Below are positions 1-9,100 of a stretch of 42,453 bases of DNA, piece after piece. The notes under the pieces are model-generated. The model was given only the letters and a program-made list of their open reading frames with translations. It was not told the origin of the DNA and did no database searches. The position numbers and the translations under genes are program-made. Within the stretch, counting starts at the first letter, position 1. Every line of letters begins with the position of its first letter. The stretch is from Candidatus Altarchaeum sp. CG2_30_32_3053 (lineage in GTDB: Archaea > Altiarchaeota > Altiarchaeia > Altiarchaeales > Altiarchaeaceae), in contig MNZY01000237.1 of NCBI GenBank assembly GCA_001873845.1, forward strand, positions 1-42,453, in the 5' to 3' direction.

Positions 1-20
1 ACAGGATCGAAAAATTTATT

Positions 21-44
21 TACTAAAAAAATATTTTTTTAGTA
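21..44. repeat. Perfect 24-bp palindrome
   Basis: A perfect inverted repeat with 12-nt arms (TACTAAAAAAAT and its complement) and no spacer. As RNA it would form an A/U-only hairpin ending in a U-rich arm, consistent with transcription termination of a gene upstream of the window. It could also be a protein-binding palindrome. AT-rich DNA makes weak palindromes common, but 24 perfect bases is above what I see elsewhere here. Confidence 0.4.
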
Positions 45-91
45 GATTTTTAAAAAATATCTCACAAATTAATTATCCCAATTTAAAGGGA

Positions 92-111
92 TTATCAAAC
101 AAAATTGATAA
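92..111 (+). other. Small inverted repeat upstream of the PLD-like gene
   Basis: TTATCAA (92-98) and TTGATAA (105-111) are perfect complements around a 6-nt loop, 55 bp before the first ATG. It could be an operator-like site or a leader hairpin. Nothing else in the first 166 bases is recognisable apart from the palindrome at 21-44 and a TATA-like TTTTATAAT just before the ATG. Confidence 0.25.
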
Positions 112-166
112 CAAGAACTATAAATTGAAATGGTAAACTTTTGCAATAATACTTTTTTATAATAAA

Positions 167-946
167 ATGGAAGGAAATGAAAGGATTGGACAAAATATTA
201 CAATAAGAAATTCAACGAGTTTAGTATTATCTTTGATTTTTTTGTTTTTCTTAATTGTGTTGGTTGGTTATGTTGGAGTGTCTAAAACCAAGGATGCAAA
301 TATAATATTTTCACTTTTATTTTTATGTGCTGTAATTTTCATAATGGTTTTAGAATTTAGTTTGTTTAGAGATAGAAAGAAATTTGAAAGTTTAGAAGAA
401 GATGTTGAAATTTGCAATAAATATATTCTTTCAAACGATAAAAAAGATATTTGTATTCTTAGTGGTGAAGCTTATTCTGGATTTTATGAAGAAATGAAGG
501 AGAACATAGAAAATATCATAGAAAATAATGGGAAAATTAGATTTTTATGCGGTCCAGAATTTGACATTAATTCCATTACTTTATTGGAATTGGCAAAAGA
601 GAAAAAGATAGAAATTAGGTTGTTAAAGAAGAGAGAAGAACGCCATTTTAAGGTTGCAGATGATAAATATTTTTGTATAAGTGATCCACATGGGTCCGGA
701 AGTGATAAAAGAAGTGGATGGATAGAGCATTCTCCTTTCAGAGCAATAAAATACAAAACAAAATTTGAAAATTTATGGAAAAAAGCAAACGTTTTTGATG
801 TTGAAAATGTCTTAAAAGACGAAAAATCTTTTCAAAAAGAATCATTAGGAAAGTTCGTAAAGTTTGAGAAAGGCGAAAAAAAGTATGCAAATGAAGAAGA
901 TATAAAAAATTTAAAAATTAAATTGAGCATTAAAAATGGTAATTGA
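167..946 (+). CDS. Membrane-anchored phospholipase-D-like (degenerate HKD) domain protein
   Basis: 259 aa. Two hydrophobic helices lie near the N-terminus (about residues 20-38 and 46-66), followed by a cytoplasmic or external soluble domain. That domain has the pattern of the PLD-like family: a strand ending in 'ICILSGE', a helix with 'NIIENNGKIRFLCGP', then 'RHFKVADDKYFCISDPHG' and a terminal 'FENLWKKA' helix. The HFK stands where HxK of an HKD motif would be. The downstream Asp spacing and GSxxN are not canonical and only one motif is visible, so catalysis is doubtful; it may sense or bind instead. The stop overlaps the start of the next gene by 11 bp, implying co-translation. The ATG at 167 is the only good start, has no Shine-Dalgarno, and follows a TTTTATAAT sequence. 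Function unknown; the PLD-like fold is my inference from motif layout. Confidence 0.6.
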   Translation: MEGNERIGQNITIRNSTSLVLSLIFLFFLIVLVGYVGVSKTKDANIIFSLLFLCAVIFIMVLEFSLFRDRKKFESLEEDVEICNKYILSNDKKDICILSGEAYSGFYEEMKENIENIIENNGKIRFLCGPEFDINSITLLELAKEKKIEIRLLKKREERHFKVADDKYFCISDPHGSGSDKRSGWIEHSPFRAIKYKTKFENLWKKANVFDVENVLKDEKSFQKESLGKFVKFEKGEKKYANEEDIKNLKIKLSIKNGN

Positions 947-1346
947 AGGTGGCACATCAAATTTAATAAATCCATCAAATTTAGTGATATTTGGCGGGGT
1001 CGCGGCAACAATATTAATTAGCTTTGGCAAAGGAATGAATGAACTTTTAGAGATAACACTTAAAAAAGAAATTCATGATAAGTCCAAGTCATATGTTGTG
1101 GGAACATTTATAAGTTTTCTTTATTTGGCGGGTGTCACTTTTTTATTATCCTCTATTGTCATTAACAATAACAGTTTTACATTTATTGGGTGGAATGTTG
1201 ATGTTATATGGGTTGGTTCAATTTTAATCTTTTTATCTACTCTCTTACTTGCATTCTTAGTTCTATTGCCTCTATTATATTTCTTACTTCCATTATTTCA
1301 CACTTTGATGACAAAATTATGGACAAAGTATTGGGAAAATTTTTGA
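936..1346 (+). CDS. Small three-helix integral membrane protein, unknown function
   Basis: 136 aa, almost entirely membrane. There are hydrophobic spans at about residues 14-33 (VIFGGVAATILISFG), 48-72 (YVVGTFISFLYLAGVTFLLSS) and 86-122 (a long V/I/L/F stretch beginning VIWVGSILIFLSTLLL). Short charged loops (KKEIHDKSKS) separate the first two spans. The ATG lies inside the 3' end of the upstream PLD-like gene with an 11-bp overlap in another frame, so the two are probably one operon and may form a membrane complex. I recognise no family. After the stop the transcript becomes U-rich (1347-1370), which could terminate it. Confidence 0.65.
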   Translation: MVIEGGTSNLINPSNLVIFGGVAATILISFGKGMNELLEITLKKEIHDKSKSYVVGTFISFLYLAGVTFLLSSIVINNNSFTFIGWNVDVIWVGSILIFLSTLLLAFLVLLPLLYFLLPLFHTLMTKLWTKYWENF

Positions 1347-1472
1347 ATTTTACTTTTTCTCTTATTCACATTACTCTAAAATCAGCAACATTTTCTATTA
1401 AACAAATTATGTGAAAGATTTAAAAAATCAAAAATGTCTATTTTAAATAATTCCCATCTTTCAAAGTTATTG

Positions 1473-1501
1473 AAAAAAGAGTATTGCCGACTCTGTTTTT
1501 T
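1473..1501 (+). terminator. Hairpin with U-run, candidate terminator
   Basis: AAAAAAGAGT (1473-1482) pairs with ACTCT-G-TTTTTT (1490-1501) around the loop ATTGCCG, with one bulged G, and ends in a six-T run. It lies about 125 bp after the stop of the small membrane protein gene and could end that two-gene transcript. The T-rich stretch at 1347-1370, directly after the stop, is an alternative terminator of the usual archaeal U-tract kind. Confidence 0.35.
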
Positions 1502-1589
1502 CTTGCCACCAACATTAATTAATTAACACAAAAGTTTCCCATTTTAATTTACTCCATTAACAAATCACCTCGCTGTTGTTCGGAGATGG

Positions 1590-1670
1590 ACAAAATGTTC
1601 AGAACATTTTGTAAGATTGAAAATCTTATGGATTTTCACTATTTAAAGTTGATTTAAAAATTGTGAAAAT
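1590..1670. repeat. Cluster of overlapping, mutually exclusive inverted repeats
   Basis: Four perfect stems crowd into 81 bp. ACAAAATGTT/AACATTTTGT (1590-1599 with 1603-1612, 3-nt loop). AAGATT/AATCTT (1613-1618 with 1622-1627). GAAAATC/GATTTTC (1619-1625 with 1631-1637). ATTTTCAC/GTGAAAAT (1632-1639 with 1663-1670). The last three share bases and cannot form together, as in a switching leader or a compound operator. No ORF of note overlaps. This is part of the 670-bp gene-free stretch 1347-2016. Confidence 0.45.
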
Positions 1671-1789
1671 ATTTCCTAAAACCAGGATTTAAATCTTTTG
1701 TATAAATTCTTGAGATTATTTGTAAGTATTAAATTTAATAATTTAATGAGTTGGAAACTTTTGTATATAATATAATCTTTTAAATCTAA

Positions 1790-1800
1790 TTTATATATTT
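1790..1800 (+). promoter_or_regulatory. Possible TATA box for the 2017 gene
   Basis: TTTATATATTT is a reasonable archaeal TATA element. Transcription starting about 25 bp downstream (near 1820) would give a leader of roughly 200 nt containing both hairpins at 1836-1881 and 1921-1939. Another TATA-like sequence lies at about 1763-1770. AT-richness makes any such call weak. Confidence 0.25.
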
Positions 1801-1835
1801 ATTTTAAATTTATGTAATAGTTTTACAAATATTTA

Positions 1836-1954
1836 GGCAGATATATCGGAAAATTTGCATTTCCGAATATCCTCTTATGCCGTTCACAGATATAAAAATT
1901 TGATAACAATCAACATAGGTAGTCGGATTTCGTCTGACTGAATGAAACCACTAC
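1836..1954 (+). ncRNA. Candidate structured leader or ncRNA
   Basis: A locally GC-richer island in an AT-rich spacer. Hairpin 1 has three stacked stems: GGCA 1836-1839 with TGCC 1878-1881, ATAT 1841-1844 with ATAT 1867-1870, and TCGGAAA 1846-1852 with TTTCCGA 1860-1866 around a 7-nt loop. Hairpin 2 is AGTCGG 1921-1926 with CTGACT 1934-1939 (one G-U pair); GTAGT at 1919 can alternatively pair with ACTAC at 1950. It lies 63-180 bp before the ATG at 2017, so it is either an upstream leader element of that gene or a free RNA. I do not recognise a known RNA family. Confidence 0.35.
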
Positions 1955-2016
1955 TTTTATTTAGATTTATCTTAAATTATTTTAAATTTTAATTTTCAAA
2001 TTATTTATAAAGTAAT

Positions 2017-2922
2017 ATGCGAAATAAAATTTTGTATATTTTGGAATTTTTGATTTGTTTTATGATTTTGGTTAATATCACAAGTGCAGAACAATGCAGA
2101 GATGTTACATATATTAAGGGAACAGTATATGTAGGTGAAAGTCCATTAAATAACGGAGTAATAGTTGCAAAGTGTGAGGGATACAACGATTCACAAGAGA
2201 ATATAAAAGATGGAATATATATGATAGTACCTTTTGTAAATGCAAATGGCTCTTCAAATGTTGCACTGGAAATTTATGTTAATAGTGCACTCGTAAAAAC
2301 AGTGTATGTTAAAATTAACAACTGTGGAGAAAAAAAAGAAGGTTTTAATATAAATATAGATTCTGCCTCATTGCAAAACAATCAGACCAACAATGTAAAC
2401 CAGTCCAGCACATCACAAGACAGCCAAAGCAGCACAAACCAATCTGCCTCATCACAAAATCAGCAAAACAATCAGACCAATAATGTAAACCAGTCCAACA
2501 CATCACAAGACAGCCAAAGCAGCACAAACCAATTTACCTCATCACAAAATCAGCAAAACAACCAAACTAATGTATCAAACCAATCTGCCTCATCACAAAA
2601 TCAGCAAAACAACCAAACTAATGTATCAAACCAATCTGTCTCATCACAAAATCAGCAAACCAATCAGACCGATGTATCAAAAATTAATATATCATATCAA
2701 CCTGGCACATCTTCAACAAATCAAACCAATGCTGCAAATGCGAATCAACCTGACACAGCACAAATCAACCAGACCGATGTACCAAATATAAACCAAGAAA
2801 ACCTCTCAAATCAATCTACTCTGTCACAAAGTACAGATCAATTTATAACTTATGGTTTGTACTTGATAATTATTATTTTATTAATAATTTTATTTATATT
2901 TTTAATCAGGCACAAGAAATAA
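2017..2922 (+). CDS. Cell-surface protein with N/Q/S/T-rich repeat stalk and C-terminal membrane anchor
   Basis: 301 aa. A Sec signal peptide (residues 1-24, cut near ITSA/EQC) precedes a small beta-rich domain (about 27-112) beginning CRDVTYIKGTVYVG, with Cys residues near both ends and at KCEGY, resembling carboxypeptidase-regulatory-like or Ig-like folds. Next is a low-complexity stalk (about 120-265) of Asn, Gln, Ser and Thr with many N-x-S/T sequons, encoded by near-perfect 90-bp and 51-bp tandem repeats. It ends in a strongly hydrophobic helix (ITYGLYLIIIILLIILFIFLI) and a short basic tail RHKK. This is a type I membrane-anchored surface protein, probably heavily glycosylated. It directly precedes the giant DUF11 genes and may be a membrane partner for them; that is inference. 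Stalk length is likely variable between strains. The ATG has no Shine-Dalgarno. Confidence 0.75.
   Translation: MRNKILYILEFLICFMILVNITSAEQCRDVTYIKGTVYVGESPLNNGVIVAKCEGYNDSQENIKDGIYMIVPFVNANGSSNVALEIYVNSALVKTVYVKINNCGEKKEGFNINIDSASLQNNQTNNVNQSSTSQDSQSSTNQSASSQNQQNNQTNNVNQSNTSQDSQSSTNQFTSSQNQQNNQTNVSNQSASSQNQQNNQTNVSNQSVSSQNQQTNQTDVSKINISYQPGTSSTNQTNAANANQPDTAQINQTDVPNINQENLSNQSTLSQSTDQFITYGLYLIIIILLIILFIFLIRHKK
2401..2682 (+). repeat. In-frame tandem repeats coding the stalk (2 x 90 bp, then 2 x 51 bp)
   Basis: Two 90-bp units (2401-2490 and 2491-2580), each a 39-bp part (starting CAGTCCA) plus a 51-bp part (starting CAAT), are followed by two more copies of the 51-bp part alone (2581-2631, 2632-2682). 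Units are multiples of three and nearly identical, so gain or loss of copies keeps the frame. A degenerate start of the array is visible from about 2368. Confidence 0.85.
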
Positions 2923-2927
2923 TTTAT

Positions 2928-3040
2928 AATTTAATTTATAATATTATTTAATTTATAAATGAGTATTACTAATTTATTCAATTTAATTTATAATATTATT
3001 TAATTTATAAATACTAATTTATTCAATTTAATTTATAAAT
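2928..3040. repeat. A/T-only direct repeats in the spacer before the 5585-aa gene
   Basis: A unit beginning AATTTAATTTATAATATTA occurs at 2928-2979 (52 bp, with an extra GAGTATT) and 2980-3024 (45 bp), with a partial third copy at 3025-3040. The rest of the spacer to 3157 is nearly pure A/T with several TATA-like elements (for example 3076-3085) and must hold the promoter of the giant gene. I see no other feature in this 235-bp spacer. Confidence 0.7.
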
Positions 3041-3157
3041 AATTTTAATTTAATTTATATATTTTAATTTAAAATTTATATATACTTTAATATAAATATA
3101 TTTTACTTTAATATAAGTTTTTAAATTTTATTCATCCGAAAATTTATCATTTAAAAA

Positions 3158-6100
3158 ATGTCAAAGACAAAATATATAAAGCAACGGAAAATTGTATATA
3201 TTATTATTTTTAGTATTATCCTGCTTTTTGGAGGTAATGATGTTTTTGCAGTTGACTACCCTAATGATGCACAATTATATCTAACAAATCAAACAAGTGT
3301 AAGTGCCATTTCTTCTTCATTTAAGGAGAACTTGAATAGGGTGTATGATCAATATCATGAATATGCCGATAAATTTTCTGCAGTAGATTTTACAAAGAAT
3401 GGTCAAAGTTACAGCAACGGAACTTTTATTAGCAATATTACTGTGCCTTTAAATATGGCAAACAATTTTTCTGTTGACCAAGCTTATGCGCCTCAAAAGC
3501 GAAATGTTTGTATATTCATGAGCAATGTGAAGGACGATTCACCTCAACACAATGAAGTTACCTATGGGCGGCTTCCTTTACAGGGCTTTGTTTCAAATTT
3601 TTTGGGTTTGGATTATACTTTGGTTACAGAAACAGATATTGCTAATGGAAATTTGAACAATTGTGATATGTTTTTAATTCCCGCAATTCAGCATGGTCCT
3701 TCTGATAATGTAACACAATGGATGGATCAAATTAAGGAAAACTTTACATCAACAGGATTAAACAATCTGAAAAATTTCGTTTTGAATGGCGGGTCAATAT
3801 TTGCTGAGAGTGATGGGATGTACATTTTGCAGATGGCAAATATTACAGCAAATAACACCATAAATTTGACTGATGATAACAGGTTATATGGATCCAGCAA
3901 TAAGGGATATATTCAATTTCAAAATTTTACAAATCCTGCTTCTTTTGGCTATAATGCTTCAAATGTTTCTTCTTATACAATTGGAGACCCACTAATAAAT
4001 TTGTCTGTTCCGGGTTCAAATTTAACTTCTATCGCAAATTTTTCCGGAAATCTGATGTATCCAAATGGAAGCGTAAATAGTTATGCAGGAACAGCAATGG
4101 CTTATAAGGATTATGGTAATGGAAGGGTTTATTTATCTGTTCCTCATTTAGCTTCTAATTATGAAACACAAAGAGCGTTGGCTTTTATTATCACGTATGG
4201 AATTTCTGAGAGAATGGAATTTGAAAGAAGCATAGAATTAACTGATCTGCCAAATTATTATGATGCAAATAATGTGCTAGTTATTCCTGCTTTGGAAGAA
4301 AACATAAATTTGACAGTAAGCGCATTGTTCGGAAATACATGGAATAAAACCTTAAATAATGTGCGCATGAGAATTAATATAAATCAAGAATTTCAATTAG
4401 ATCCAAATACAGATTTTTGTACTCAATTAAATTCATCAATATATCCAAATCCAACTTGTGCTGTTGTTGCACCATTATCCGGAACAAATTACATTGAGGT
4501 AAATTTTTCAACCTTGAATCCAGGATTGTTCAACGCCACATACAAAATTTCAACAAGAACGGGCAGTACTGGATTGACAAATATCGGAAATGTGACGATA
4601 AATTTTACGGATGTAAATGGACAAAACAGAGAGGTTTTTCAAGACAGAACTTATGTTAACGCGATGACAAGAGCAGATTTAAGGGTTGATAAAGATAGCG
4701 GTCTTCCAACCCCACTTGCCGCAGGTTCTAATTATAGTGCTTATATTGACATCGCGATTCAAAACAAAGGAGAAACACCTGCAATAAATGCAATAATTTC
4801 AGATATAATTCCAAATCAGATAAATGTAACTGTTAGAGATGAACAAGGAAATTGGAAGAATGTAACTGTAAATATAAGTGTTACTTGTCCTTCCGGATGG
4901 ACATCAACAAATGTTATGGTTTATAATTATAGCAATACACGCACAGGAGAAATTTATCCTGTAATTAACGCAACCAATTGTTCAACAATTATGAATGTTT
5001 CTCCTCATGATAATATTGACCCTATCGGAAGGGTAGATATTGTAGTTCATACGCCGCCAAGATGGTGGAGTGAAACATCTGACTGTACAAATAATCCTCC
5101 ATGTAATGATAATAATTGCACCTGGGTGAATATGAGTAATGTTACTGCTGGGGATTTTTTTCCGTTTAATTTGGGTGGAGAATTACACAACGATGCCACC
5201 GTCGGGCCATCAAACACTTCCAAGGTTGATTATAAAGATGTATGGGACAGGAATTACACATCTCCTTTGAGAGAATTGGTAGATAGACTATCAGTACATG
5301 GTCTGCCGAAAATTGGAAATAATATGACTGTAACAAAAAGTATATATATGATTCTACAAAATGGAAACGTGAGTGATGTTATGCCTGCGAACGGTACAGC
5401 AAATGTTACTATAGAAATAGCAATATATCCCAATAATTGTGTGCGTTATGATTACACAAATAGAAGTTGCAATTGCAGTGACGCAGGAAACAAAACAGCT
5501 TATTGTTATTCTGAGAGCAGTTTTGAAAATGCTACTTTAATATATTTGGAAGATACTATTCCAAAAGGAGTAAGTTATAGATTAAACATTACGGGAGTAA
5601 GTTTGTCACCACACCAAACACAAAATACACCTTTTTACACAATATACTCCTGGCAAAATTTAAGTGTCCCGTGTGGAAATGTTACAAAAATTTATATAAA
5701 CGCAACTTTAGAACCATTAGGGACTGACGGAGAACTTACAGTAAATAAAGGAGGTAGTTATATGTATTATGATGTAATGTTAGAAAGGGAGGTAGTTAAA
5801 TTACTTCCAATTGATTCAGTTGCTTCTGAAATTTCACAATTTTCAATTACAAAAGGAACGCATCCAAGTTTACTACCGCCCGGGGGACAGGGAAAACATG
5901 TTTATCATTCATTAGAAATTTATGATTCTCCCGAGATGCATCAATTTCCAGACCCTTATTATCATTCTTATGGATTTAGAAATGGAACTGTAAGAACATA
6001 CACAGGTGGAACATTACCTTATTCAACAACTACTTATCATTCCATAGTAAATGCTACAAATAATTTTACAATAATTCATCTGACATTTTCAAATACAGGA

Positions 6101-9100
6101 AATGAAACATGGAATATTTCTTCTTTGAACATTTCAAACATAACGATGAGGCATTTTCTTAATTCTCCGGATTTTTCATCAAATTTTAACATAACTCCAA
6201 ATTTTGATTTACCAATTATCATTGGACCGGGAAAAAATATAATGATTTATTTTAATGTTACTTATAATGGTTCTGTTCCGGCACAACAGATTTATGAGGT
6301 AAATTTTAATTTCAGCGCTTTGAATGTTCCGGAAAATTTTTCAATATCTCCTGCAAAAATTGGAGTTGGAAATTCTACAATTTATGATTATTATGATTAT
6401 GGAAGAAACATTATAATTAGCGATAAATTAAGGAGCGGGGTGGAATACGCATCTACAAAATACATTTACGGAGCGTGCCCGGCTGCTGTTAATGAGACAA
6501 ATTATAATAGCGCGCGTAATTTTAATTATTCTGAAAAAACCGGAAATGCACATGCAGGAACAAATATTACATGGAATCTTTCTGCTTTAGAACCATCATA
6601 TAACAATTCAGTAACACTGCCTTATGTTGTTAATGATTCCGGAACATTCATCACTCAGCCAAGGTTCTGCATTTTAATAGATTCTTTATGGCTTGGAGGC
6701 ACCACGGGAACATATCCTATAAATTTGGGTGCAAATGTAACTTATACTGATGATACATGGAATGAGGAAAAAAATGCTTCATCTAATGTCCCACACACAG
6801 ATCTTCATGGTCCTTTAATTAATGTCACAAAAAGAATAACTGATATTTATGTATTTATCCCTCCAGACAATTATTGCCAGTATATCTATCCTTATGATCC
6901 AAACAGACCAAATTTTACTGAACCGCACCCGAGAATTTCGTATAATATGACTTCTATGGTGTGTATGATGATTCATGTGAGAAATGACGGGGATGCAGTT
7001 GCATCAAATGTAACAATTACAGATGTTTTGCCGCCAAATTCCACTTACATTTACAATTCATTAAATTATCAAGGATGCACTCTTCCCTCGCCAAGGGATT
7101 CTTTTAGAATAGCGCCAAGTAGTATTAATAATGACACACCAAGTGAAAATTATACCGCCTTGAATTATTCCATTTCTGACATTGCTCCTGGTGGAACTGC
7201 CAAAATTTTGGTGTGCGTAAATGTAACTCCAAATGAGACAAATGGAATTGCTCCTGGTGATAATATAACTATTAATGAGCCGGTAAACGCTTCATTTATG
7301 TCGGATTTGTTTCCGGGTGATAAATTTAACACTTCAAATTATGAACAATTAAACGCGAGTTCAAATGAGACAATATTATCAATAAATAAAACAGCTTCTC
7401 ATAGCAGTATAAATGCTACAATTCCAACATTAATAAATTTAACCATAAATGTTACAAATATTGGATATGTGATGGCAGAGCATGTTTATATCATAGACGA
7501 TATTCCTTTATATAACAGCACTTATCAATATAGTGCTACTATAAATTGTGTTAAAGTTTATCTGCAAAATTCTTCTGGAATATATGAATCAAACAATACT
7601 TGTGATGATTATGGAGCAGGAGTAAGTGGAATTCGTGGACACATTCCTCATACAGGAAATATTGATGTGAACTACACATATTATGGAAGCTATACTACGG
7701 GAAATCAAGGACAGGATGGATACAAATATACTTTAAAATATGGGGTGTTGTCTAATCTGAGTGTTGGAGCTTCTTTTATTATTAATGTAACTTTAAATGT
7801 AACTATTAATCTTTCTGCGGAGAATTTTCAATTAAATTACAATCCGTTAACACGGGCAGATAATGCCACATTGAAAGAAGGCCCTACGGTTAGCGTTAAT
7901 GTTACTGTTTGGGGTCCAAGATTGAATATAAGTAAGGAAGTGAAGAAAATTTGTCCTCCTCCAATAGACAACACATGCGTTGCTGCTTGCAGTGACAGTG
8001 GCAGTGGCGATGGAACTTCATGGGAAAATGCAAAATGTTTGATTACAAATGATAATACAACAGAAAATAACATATCTGAAACCTCGAATACAAGCGACCA
8101 ATATTATAAATATGTTTTAGATGGTTGGAGTTATGTAAATATTACTTATGCTACAACCGCATTAACAGGCACACTTAATTTATATACTGATTGGAATGGA
8201 ACATACCCAAATTCAACTAATTTTGATTGCCACAAACAAATAGCATCAGGAGTACTTACATCTGTAAGTTGCATTTCTACAAGACCTTTGCCACCCGGAA
8301 CATATTATGTTCTAAGAAATCTTACTCCTAATGCCTCTGGGGTCAAGACGGTAACTGGAACAATATCCTTCAAAGCAACCTGTTATTCAGATCAATGCTG
8401 GAATAAAGGTTACATGATAGCAGACCAAGCAAATCCAAACAATACTATTGATTTACAATTTAATGTTTCAAACAATCTTCCCTGGCAAGAAGCAACTTTA
8501 ACTGCTTATAATGTGACAATTTATGATGAACTGCAAAATTTTGTTAAGGTATGGGATTTCAACAGATGGAATAATACTCCAAATAATACAAATATTCAGT
8601 ATATATGCACGAATGGAACAAATGGAACTTTAAACATAATTGAAAATAATAACAATTTGGATGAAGGAATCTTAAATTTTACTGTTGACAGTCAGGGATT
8701 AATGGAAAATTGTTCTCTGTTGTTTAATGTTTCTGTAACTTATGCTCCTCCGTGCGCTTCAAATGCGAGTCCGAATTATTCTGGACAAAATTACAGCAAT
8801 CCTTACTGGAATAATGCTTCAATTTATGATCAAACAAACCATAATTATATTTTAAATTTAAATCCACGGGTTAAAGCGCATTTTTTCGACTGGACCGAAG
8901 GAAATAATTTAACAGAAGAAGTTAGATGGAAAAAACCGTACTTTAATGTAACAAAAACAGCAAATACGAGTCAAGCAGAACCAGGGGATTATGTAAATTT
9001 TACAATTAACATTACAAATACAGGAAATTCAACTATTTATGAATTAACAGTTGATGATACTCTTCCAACAGGATTTGAATACATCAGCTATTCGACAATA

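Noticed and set aside
1208..1414. 68-codon + strand ORF overlapping the small membrane protein gene
   Set aside because: It lies in another frame of the 936-1346 gene for most of its length; its hydrophobicity follows from the U-rich DNA of the real transmembrane coding region.
1836..1954. tRNA or C/D-box sRNA
   Set aside because: No T-loop GTTC-A-TC or acceptor pairing is visible, and although CTGA occurs near 1934 and 1938 there is no convincing C box (TGATGA) at the right spacing.
2401..2682. CRISPR array
   Set aside because: The repeats are directly adjacent and coding, with no unique spacers; all lengths are multiples of three.
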